DNA of 5,496 nucleotides, from NCBI GenBank assembly GCA_958346165.1, contig CATVQO010000109.1:1-5496 (forward strand), in the 5' to 3' direction. The DNA is from an uncultured Collinsella sp. Lineage in GTDB: Bacteria; Actinomycetota; Coriobacteriia; Coriobacteriales; Coriobacteriaceae. The first letter of the stretch is position 1. Each line of letters starts with the position of its first letter. The notes under the pieces are model-generated. The model saw only the letters and a list, made by a program, of their open reading frames with translations. It did no database searches and was not told the DNA's origin. Of the stretch, positions 1-4,727 are shown in pieces. Both the position numbers and the translations under genes were made by a program.

Positions 1-502
1 CGTCAGTGATGGTGTAGGTGGCAAAGACAGCGTCGACCTGGCCGTTCTGCAGGACAGACTCGCGCGTGTCCGAGGTCACCTGGGTGATCTCGACCTTGTT
101 CTCGCCCAGAATGTAGTTGGACAGGAGCTGTGCGATACCGGCATCGAAGCCGCGGGTCTGACCGTCTTTCTCGTTGAGGAGGGAGAAGAGCGTGGAGGTC
201 TGAACGCCACCGATCTTAAAGACGCCGGCGTCCTTGACGGCCGTCGCCCAGGTGCTGGCGGCGATGGCGTCGTCATCGGCCTTGGGGCCGTCGTTGACGA
301 GCTTGTCGAATGCCTTGGCATCGAGCGTGGCGGAAACCTCGGTATCCTCGGAGCTCTTGGAGGAACCGGCGGCGGAACCCTTGTCGGCCTCGGCGCTGGT
401 GTCGGAGCAGCCGGCAAGACCAAGGCCGGCGACGGTTGCGAAGGTGGCGGCAACGAAGCCGCGGCGGTCGAGAACGACCTGCTGGGAGAGGTTCTTGCTC
501 AT
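1..502 (-). CDS. Glutamate/polar amino acid ABC transporter substrate-binding lipoprotein (5' part; runs off the left edge)
   Basis: Translating the minus strand from the ATG at 502 gives 167 open codons to the window edge. Residues 1-32 are a lipoprotein signal: a twin arginine (DRRGF, 12-16), a hydrophobic stretch, and lipobox LAGC with Cys32 as the lipid-anchored residue. A Ser/Asp/Lys-rich linker follows (about 33-58). The periplasmic-binding fold begins near VFKIGGVQTS (94-103), then RGFDAGIAQLL and LQNGQVDAVFATYTITD. This matches the SBP_bac_3 family, closest to the GluB type, where NGxVD...ATYTIT is characteristic. The expected role is extracellular capture of glutamate or a related amino acid for a membrane permease and ATPase, which should be encoded nearby beyond the left edge. 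The start is supported by a Shine-Dalgarno at 511-517 and a promoter at 546-575. Exact substrate is inferred. The extra ~60 residues between Cys32 and the fold are somewhat long for the family. Confidence 0.88.
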   Translation of the reverse strand, partial: MSKNLSQQVVLDRRGFVAATFATVAGLGLAGCSDTSAEADKGSAAGSSKSSEDTEVSATLDAKAFDKLVNDGPKADDDAIAASTWATAVKDAGVFKIGGVQTSTLFSLLNEKDGQTRGFDAGIAQLLSNYILGENKVEITQVTSDTRESVLQNGQVDAVFATYTITD

Positions 503-510
503 GGTAGAAC

Positions 511-517
511 ACCTTTC
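511..517 (-). promoter_or_regulatory. Ribosome binding site of the amino acid-binding lipoprotein gene
   Basis: On the minus strand GAAAGGT lies 8 nt upstream of the ATG at 502. It fixes the start of a gene whose 3' end is outside the window. Confidence 0.7.
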
Positions 518-545
518 TCAATAAAATCCCTAGCGGTTGAGTAGA

Positions 546-575
546 GTTATACCCTATTGCGCTCAAATGGGTCAA
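546..575 (-). promoter_or_regulatory. Sigma70-type promoter of the amino acid-binding lipoprotein gene
   Basis: Read on the minus strand, a -35 box TTGACC (575-570) and a -10 box TATAAC (551-546) are separated by 18 bp. Each is one base from consensus. Transcription would begin near 539, leaving a leader of roughly 35 nt before the ATG at 502. The repeat array at 687-902 lies about 110 bp upstream of the -35 box, so it could act on this promoter, but nothing in the sequence proves this. Confidence 0.7.
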
Positions 576-620
576 CACGAAATAACTCAGAAACATACTT
601 GTCTTATGGGTTATTCTACC

Positions 621-675
621 TACCAAAAAGGGACAGGCACCTTCGTGGTGGTTTTGGCCGATGCGGCGGCATGCC
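621..675. repeat. REP-like hairpin segment
   Basis: Three small dyads are packed together. CCAAAA (623-628) pairs with TTTTGG (652-657) and encloses CACC (638-641) / GGTG (647-650) around the loop TTCGT. Next, GGC-CG-ATGC-GGCG-GCAT-GCC (656-675) forms a stem with a 2-nt bulge and a 4-nt loop. Bulged short hairpins next to a GGGACAGG-type motif (630-637) resemble the intergenic REP elements mobilised by REP-associated IS200-like transposases. That resemblance is from memory. There is no transposase here, and family membership would need copies elsewhere in the genome. Confidence 0.35.
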
Positions 676-686
676 TTGTTGCTTTG

Positions 687-902
687 TCTCGATCTGTAGC
701 ATCTACAGCCATTTTTGCCGAGTAACTGTTACAGATTGAGATTTTCTCTTCAGGGGAATTCGAATGTCTCAATCTGTAACATCTGGACGGTCAAAAGGTC
801 CCTATCTGTTACAGATTGAGACAAAGGTCTGGGACTACGACGTCTTGTCTAGATCTGTAACAGTTAGACGGGAATTCGGGCCCTAGATGTTACAGATCGA
901 GA
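687..902. repeat. Array of six 15-bp repeats in alternating orientation, 40-bp period
   Basis: Consensus arm: TCTCAATCTGTAACA. Arms sit at 687-701 (+), 727-741 (-), 767-781 (+), 807-821 (-), 848-862 (+) and 888-902 (-), so their starts are 40, 40, 40, 41 and 40 bp apart. The spacers are 25, 25, 25, 26 and 25 bp and mostly unalike. Arms 2, 3 and 4 are identical. Arm 1 differs at two positions, arm 5 at two and arm 6 at one. Each plus/minus pair is an inverted repeat able to form a 15-bp stem with a 25-nt loop; the middle pair extends to 17 perfect base pairs. The core is the odd palindrome ATCTGT-A-ACAGAT, complete in arm 4. Positions 40 bp outside either end carry no arm, so the array is bounded. 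It could be a multi-site operator, a structured RNA, or a REP/MITE-like insertion; I cannot choose between these. Confidence 0.85.
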
Positions 903-921
903 TAATTGAGTTGGGAAAATA

Positions 922-958
922 AAAACCTCCGCAGGGATGCTTTCCTTGCGGAGGTTTT
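922..958 (-). terminator. Rho-independent terminator of the DXS-like gene (probably bidirectional)
   Basis: A 16-bp stem (922-937 with 943-958, one G-T pair) centred on CCTCCGCA / TGCGGAGG closes a 5-nt loop (938-942). Read on the minus strand it is followed by TTTTTATTTT, a good U-tract. It begins one base after the DXS-like stop codon. On the plus strand it ends in TTTTCTT, so it may also stop transcription coming from the left. Confidence 0.9.
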
Positions 959-959
959 C

Positions 960-2741
960 TTACTCGTTGAGTAGCCTTACGGCTTCGGCGGCCATGTTCT
1001 CGACCGTCATGCCGTTCTGCGCGAGCAGTTCGTTGGGATCGTAGCGGTCGGGAAAGCCCTTGGCGATGCCAAAGGTGCGCGTGCGCAACGGCGTGCATGC
1101 CAGATAGCATGCCACGCGCTCGCCCCAGCCGCCGTCCAAGATGCCGTCCTCGAGGGTGACGACAACGCGATGCTCGGCGGCAAGACTGTCGAGGAACTCG
1201 CGGTCGAGCTCGGTTGCAAAGCGCGGGTTGATGAGTGTTGCCTCGATACCGTACTCGGCAGCCAAGCGGTTTGCCACGCGCTCGCCCAGCTCAAAGAAAT
1301 CGCCAAGTGCGAGCACGGCAACGTCGCGGCCCTGACGCACCACGTTGTAGCGAACGGCGCTGTAGTCGGTGTCTTCGGCGGGCGCAAGGTCGGGGCGGCT
1401 TACCAGGCCGATACCCGGTACGCGGATTACCACGGGATGCTCGCGGTGGTCGAGCGACCAGCTCAGCATGGACAGATATTCCTCCATGCAGGCCGGCGCC
1501 AAGTAGTGCATGTTGGGAAGACCGCCCAACATGGAAATATCAAAGAACGAGAGGTGCGTCTCGGACGTGGTGCCAAAGATCGACGCACCAAACACCAAAA
1601 TGGTTGCCGGGGCGTCGTTGAGGCACAGGTCGTGCCAGAGTTCGTCGTAGGCGCGCTGCAAAAACGTGCCGTACACACCAAAGACTGGCTTGGCGCCCGA
1701 GCGCGCAAGCGCGGTGGCAAAGGTCACGGCGTGCTCCTCGGCAATGCCCACATCGACGAACTGTTTGCCGGCGGCAGCGCGAAGCTCGGGTGTAAAGCCC
1801 ATGATGTAGGGTGTGGCGGCCGTGATGCCCACGACCTGCGGATCGCGCTCGATGGCGGCGCTGAGCGCCTCGCCCGTAATGTCGGCGTAGGTGCGCGGCG
1901 CAGGCTCGCTCGGATGGCCCGGGCAGAGCTTGCGCCCGGTCGCCATGTCAAACGGACCCACGTGGTGCCAGCGCTCGGGGTCGTTTTGGGCTGGCTCAAA
2001 GCCCTTGCCCTTGGCGGTGGAGACGTGCAGCACGATGGGATGATCGATATTGCGCAGTTCCTGCAGCGCGTCGACCAGGGCCAACACGTCGTTGCCGGCG
2101 TCCAAATAACGGTAGTCGAGTCCCATCGCGCGGAAAACGTTGCGCTCACAGGTGCCGTTGCTGGTGCGCAGCTCGGCCAGATTGCGATACAGGCCGCCAT
2201 GGTTCTCGGCGATGGACTGGTCGTTATCGTTGACGATGATGATCAGGTTGCTATCGAGTTCGGCGGCATTGTTGAAGCCCTCAAACGCCAGGCCGCCCGA
2301 AAGCGAGCCGTCGCCAATGATGGCGATGACGTTGTATGCATCGCCCGCCAGGTCACGAGCGTGCGCCAGGCCGCAGCCCAGGCTCACCGACGTGGAGGTG
2401 TGCCCCATGGCAAACAGGTCATGCTCGGACTCGTCGGGATTGGCAAAGCCAGAAGCCTCACCATAACGCTCCGGATCGATATAAGTGTACGCGCGCCCCG
2501 TCAGCGCCTTGTGGGCGTAGGTCTGGTGCGAAACGTCAAAGACAATCTTGTCGATGGGGGAGTTAAACACGCGATGAAGCGCAACCGTAAGCTCAACGAC
2601 GCCCAGGTTGGGGGCAACGTGCCCGCCGACGGCGGCGGAGCTTTCGAGGATTGCCTGGCGGATCTCGCCGCAGAGCAGCGGAAGCTCGGCGCGGTCGAGA
2701 GCCTTGACGTCCTCGGGCGTTGTCGTTTGCGTAAGCAGCAT
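960..2741 (-). CDS. dxs: 1-deoxy-D-xylulose-5-phosphate synthase family protein, short divergent form
   Basis: 593 aa. DXS condenses pyruvate and glyceraldehyde 3-phosphate, using thiamine diphosphate, at the entry to the MEP isoprenoid pathway; the product also feeds thiamine and pyridoxal synthesis. The family is clear: GGHVAPNLG (His41), DVSHQTYAHK (69-78), GHTSTSVS (113-120), the cofactor/metal motif GDG (143-145)...NDN (171-173), KGKGFEP (244-250), His259, and AEEHAVTFA with catalytic Glu335. It differs from textbook DXS. It is some 30 residues shorter just after NDN...ENHGG. By hand alignment to the E. coli enzyme, Arg420 is Gly385, Asp427 is Thr392 and Arg478 is Gly443, while Tyr392 (Tyr357) and His431 (His396) are kept. 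I recall similar short forms in gut Firmicutes annotated as DXS. An in-frame TAA just upstream forces the ATG at 2741; its best Shine-Dalgarno, GGAG, is a rather distant 12 nt away. It appears monocistronic. Fold is certain; DXS activity is less so. Confidence 0.85.
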   Translation of the reverse strand: MLLTQTTTPEDVKALDRAELPLLCGEIRQAILESSAAVGGHVAPNLGVVELTVALHRVFNSPIDKIVFDVSHQTYAHKALTGRAYTYIDPERYGEASGFANPDESEHDLFAMGHTSTSVSLGCGLAHARDLAGDAYNVIAIIGDGSLSGGLAFEGFNNAAELDSNLIIIVNDNDQSIAENHGGLYRNLAELRTSNGTCERNVFRAMGLDYRYLDAGNDVLALVDALQELRNIDHPIVLHVSTAKGKGFEPAQNDPERWHHVGPFDMATGRKLCPGHPSEPAPRTYADITGEALSAAIERDPQVVGITAATPYIMGFTPELRAAAGKQFVDVGIAEEHAVTFATALARSGAKPVFGVYGTFLQRAYDELWHDLCLNDAPATILVFGASIFGTTSETHLSFFDISMLGGLPNMHYLAPACMEEYLSMLSWSLDHREHPVVIRVPGIGLVSRPDLAPAEDTDYSAVRYNVVRQGRDVAVLALGDFFELGERVANRLAAEYGIEATLINPRFATELDREFLDSLAAEHRVVVTLEDGILDGGWGERVACYLACTPLRTRTFGIAKGFPDRYDPNELLAQNGMTVENMAAEAVRLLNE

Positions 2742-2766
2742 CGTTGTGGGTTACTCCATGCGAATC

Positions 2767-2780
2767 GAGCGCCGGCGCTC
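2767..2780. promoter_or_regulatory. 14-bp perfect palindrome upstream of the DXS-like gene
   Basis: GAGCGCCGGCGCTC is self-complementary and lies 26-39 nt upstream of the DXS-like ATG. In RNA it could fold as a 5-bp stem with loop CCGG. It is GC-rich in GC-rich DNA, so it may be incidental. Confidence 0.3.
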
Positions 2781-2853
2781 CCTCGGCCGGCACAATTGCA
2801 CAAAACAGTCTCGCACATTTTGGCGTTTGATATGTGACGGCGGCGCGGTAATT

Positions 2854-2880
2854 CGCCAACTGGCGGGGCAAAACGTTTTG
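2854..2880. promoter_or_regulatory. Two adjacent palindromes in the divergent intergenic region
   Basis: CGCCA-AC-TGGCG (2854-2865) is followed after 3 bp by the perfect 12-bp palindrome CAAAACGTTTTG (2869-2880). They sit between the divergently transcribed DXS-like gene (ATG at 2741, minus) and the HD gene (ATG at 2970, plus), where an operator serving one or both promoters would be expected. I could not identify convincing -35/-10 pairs for either gene, so the regulatory role is inferred from position and symmetry only. Confidence 0.4.
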
Positions 2881-2958
2881 TCCGATGCCATACTGATAGA
2901 TTCGATGATGATTTTATTCAATACGTGCAGGCCGTGGCTTGCCGCCGTGAGCCGCTGG

Positions 2959-2965
2959 AAGGAGG
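2959..2965 (+). promoter_or_regulatory. Ribosome binding site deciding the HD gene start
   Basis: AAGGAGG lies 4 nt before the ATG at 2970. This favours 2970 over the in-frame ATG at 2925, which has no such site and would add 15 residues that look like leader sequence. Confidence 0.8.
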
Positions 2966-2969
2966 CAGC

Positions 2970-3506
2970 ATGTCCGATGCCGTTCGTGCCGAGAAAATCG
3001 TGCACGAGGTCGACGATGCCGCCCGCCAGCTCGCCCAGGCGGGCCGCTTGGACCTGACGCGCGAGTTTATCCAGCATGGTGACGTGACGGTCTATGCACA
3101 TGTGACCTCGGTGGCGCGGGCGAGCCTGTCCTTTGCCGAGCGCTTGGGCCGTGCTGGCATTTCGGTCGACCGTGCTTCATTGCTGCGCGGGGCTTTGCTG
3201 CACGACTACTTTCTCTATGACTGGCACGATCCCGACCCAAGCCATCGGCTGCATGGCTTTCGCCACCCGTTTTTTGCTCTGGCGCGTGCGGAGGAAGATT
3301 TTGAGCTGACGTCGCGCGAGCGGAATATTATCGTGCGCCATATGTTTCCGCTGGTGCCGGTGCCGCCGACGTGTCGTGAGGCATGGATTGTGTGCCTGGC
3401 AGATAAATGGTGCGCGCTGCGTGAGACAGTCGCCGGCCGCCTGCCGCGCAAGGACGAGGCGGACGATGGCGTGAGCAGCGAATCGAGTGAAAAGAGGAGA
3501 GGGTAG
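2970..3506 (+). CDS. Small HD-domain phosphohydrolase-like protein
   Basis: 178 aa, cytoplasmic, no signal or membrane segment. The HD metal-binding pattern is visible: His44 (VYAHVTSVA), His78-Asp79 (LLRGALLHDYFLYDWHD), further histidines at 95 and 99 (HGFRHP), His124 (IIVRHMFPL) and Asp145 (LADK). H-HD-H-H-D is the arrangement of two-metal HD enzymes, so hydrolysis of a phosphate ester is plausible, but the substrate is unknown. The sequence fits a widespread uncharacterised HD family of about 160-200 aa with RGALLHDYFLYDWHD and HMFPLxPxPP motifs. The last ~25 residues are polar and probably disordered. The start codon is set by the Shine-Dalgarno at 2959-2965. Its stop is 3 bp before the next gene's GTG, so the two are almost certainly co-transcribed and perhaps translationally coupled. 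Confidence 0.85.
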   Translation: MSDAVRAEKIVHEVDDAARQLAQAGRLDLTREFIQHGDVTVYAHVTSVARASLSFAERLGRAGISVDRASLLRGALLHDYFLYDWHDPDPSHRLHGFRHPFFALARAEEDFELTSRERNIIVRHMFPLVPVPPTCREAWIVCLADKWCALRETVAGRLPRKDEADDGVSSESSEKRRG

Positions 3507-3509
3507 ACG

Positions 3510-4529
3510 GTGGGGACCGCGATCGACATGGCATTTGACGGCGCGACGCTTGCCGCCTGCCCGCTTTCGGCACTGGTGCTCTCGTTCGCCTTCTACGGTT
3601 TTTGCGGCTGGGCATGGGAATCGACAGTTTGCGCCATGCTCAACCGCGGACGCTTTACCAACAGCGGCTTTTTGCTGGGACCGTGTTGCCCCATCTATGG
3701 CGCGGGCGGCATTGCCTGCTGGCTGCTGTTGCGCGGGATTCCTGACGCGTCGAGCCAGTTTGTCGCTGCAGCGCTCGTATGCAGCGTGATTGAGTACAGC
3801 GTGGGCGTGCTGTTGGAAAAAACAACGGGCGCTCGCTTTTGGGATTACTCGCACCTGCCGTTTAACTTGCACGGACGCATCTGTCTGTACTGGGCCTGCG
3901 CGTTTGGCTTGGGTGCGTTGTGTATTTGCCGTTTAGTGGAGCCGGCATTGCTGGGGCTGCTTGGCCATCTGCCGGTGCTGATTGTGCGACTGTCCGCCTT
4001 TATCGTCGCGGTCGCGATGATGGTCGACGCGGTGTGCTCGTTGGCGAGCTGGCGGCGTCTGTCTGATCAGCTGGAGCGCGTCCGGGCCGACCTTGCCGAC
4101 CGCATCAATGAGTCGCTTGCCGATGCCTCGGACTCAATGCTCGAACGTATTCCCGATTCTACGATTGACTCGGTGGCACAGACGCACATCCGCAGCCGTG
4201 CCGTTAACGCGTGGCTGGCGGAGCTGGGCGATGCGACGCTCGATGCCCTGCGCGAGAAGGCTTCGATGCCGACGTTTATCGCGGATGGTGCTCGCGGCCT
4301 GGCGCTTGCCGCCCGCCGCGTGGCCGATGCCGCGCCGAACATGCCACGTCCGTCGCTCAGCCGTCGCCTTGCCGGCAAGCGCATGAGTCGTCCGGTGCCA
4401 AGCGTGTCGCTCAGCCGACGCGACCTGCGCTTCTTCAATGCCTTCCCGCGCTTGCGCATCAACCGCTACGAGGGCGTCATCCGAGCTACCGACCTCCGTG
4501 ACCGAGCCCGCGAGCTGTTCCGCCACTAG
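3510..4529 (+). CDS. PF06541-type membrane protein ('putative ABC-transporter type IV')
   Basis: 339 aa from a GTG start. AGGAGAGG (3495-3502) is a reasonable Shine-Dalgarno; an internal ATG at 3528 is the alternative start. About five hydrophobic segments are visible, near residues 19-38, 54-75, 84-102, 124-143 and 154-178. The family motifs are clear: GWAWES (33-38), NSGFLLGPCCPIYG (51-64), EYSVGVLLEK (95-104), FWDYS (110-114) and FNLHGRICL (118-126). Despite the Pfam name there is no ATPase nearby and transport has not been shown to my knowledge. Residues ~180-339 form a probably cytosolic, Arg-rich tail that starts with a possible coiled coil (WRRLSDQLERVRADLADRI) and ends with FPRLRINRYEG, a pattern I recall in relatives. 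Coupling to the HD gene suggests a joint function, possibly at the membrane. The biological role is unknown. Confidence 0.85.
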   Translation: MGTAIDMAFDGATLAACPLSALVLSFAFYGFCGWAWESTVCAMLNRGRFTNSGFLLGPCCPIYGAGGIACWLLLRGIPDASSQFVAAALVCSVIEYSVGVLLEKTTGARFWDYSHLPFNLHGRICLYWACAFGLGALCICRLVEPALLGLLGHLPVLIVRLSAFIVAVAMMVDAVCSLASWRRLSDQLERVRADLADRINESLADASDSMLERIPDSTIDSVAQTHIRSRAVNAWLAELGDATLDALREKASMPTFIADGARGLALAARRVADAAPNMPRPSLSRRLAGKRMSRPVPSVSLSRRDLRFFNAFPRLRINRYEGVIRATDLRDRARELFRH

Positions 4530-4565
4530 CCGGGACGGGCACGCTCACGGCTTCCTTGCTCGCGT

Positions 4566-4623
4566 ATTTCCCGTCCGTTTCGCGTCCGTTGCCGCGCCGT
4601 TTCCAAGATTGCGGCACCGTTTC
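4566..4623. promoter_or_regulatory. Helically phased GTTTC-type boxes upstream of amtB
   Basis: Boxes ATTTC (4566-4570), GTTTC (4577-4581), GTTGC (4588-4592) and GTTTC (4599-4603) are each separated by exactly 6 bp, an 11-bp period. Another GTTTC lies at 4619-4623. On the opposite strand this reads GAAAC-N6-GCAAC-N6-GAAAC-N6-GAAAT. That resembles the GTnAC-N6-GAAAC layout bound by actinobacterial GlnR, an OmpR-type nitrogen regulator that controls amtB in Streptomyces. The match is imperfect and the presence of GlnR here is unproven. Confidence 0.4.
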
Positions 4624-4656
4624 CATTCGACAACGCTGCGTTTAACAACGCCGTAT

Positions 4657-4670
4657 CTGGTCTACACCAG
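4657..4670. promoter_or_regulatory. Palindrome CTGGT-CTAC-ACCAG in the amtB leader
   Basis: Five-bp perfect arms around a 4-bp centre, 58 bp before the amtB ATG. TGGT...ACCA half-sites are common in GntR-family operators, although the usual centre is shorter. It could equally be a small hairpin in the leader transcript. No convincing -35/-10 pair was found around it. Confidence 0.3.
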
Positions 4671-4715
4671 TTGTCCCTCAGCCGCATTATGGGCGCCGAC
4701 AACGTTCATGCGATC

Positions 4716-4724
4716 AAGGGGGAG
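4716..4724 (+). promoter_or_regulatory. Ribosome binding site deciding the amtB start
   Basis: AAGGGGGAG lies just before the ATG at 4728. An in-frame ATG at 4689 would add 13 residues (MGADNVHAIKGER) but has no Shine-Dalgarno, so 4728 is preferred. Confidence 0.75.
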
Positions 4725-4727
4725 CGA

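Larger units (their letters stand above)
576..959. other. Gene-free interval with repeats and a terminator
   Basis: This 384-bp stretch separates the end of the DXS-like gene from the promoter of the lipoprotein gene. It is visibly more AT-rich than the flanking genes and no reading frame in it looks like a protein: frames are short, lack a convincing ribosome binding site and cross the repeats or the promoter. It contains a REP-like segment (about 621-675), the alternating inverted-repeat array (687-902) and a terminator (922-958). Positions 576-620 show nothing recognisable. Confidence 0.8.

Noticed and set aside
537..725. Short plus-strand frames (about 60 codons) in the gene-free interval
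   Set aside because: They cross the mapped minus-strand promoter and the REP-like repeats, have no ribosome binding site and show no protein family features.
687..902. CRISPR array
   Set aside because: The regular spacing is CRISPR-like, but repeats are only 15 bp, spacers 25 bp, orientation alternates and no cas gene is present.
1170..2837. A 555-codon open frame on the plus strand opposite the DXS-like gene
   Set aside because: It is an antisense shadow of a GC-rich gene: no recognisable domain and low-complexity composition, while the minus-strand frame has complete DXS-family motifs.
2878..2906. Plus-strand promoter for the HD gene starting with TTGTCC at 2878
   Set aside because: No acceptable -10 box occurs 16-18 bp downstream (best is TTCGAT), so it is not reported as a promoter.
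2925..2969. Upstream in-frame start adding 15 residues to the HD protein
   Set aside because: The ATG at 2970 has AAGGAGG immediately upstream and the added residues are encoded by the ribosome binding site region.
4533..4576. Terminator after the PF06541 gene (GGACGGG at 4533-4539 pairing with CCCGTCC at 4570-4576)
   Set aside because: The loop is 30 nt and no U-tract follows; the right arm also lies in the phased-repeat region, so pairing is probably incidental.
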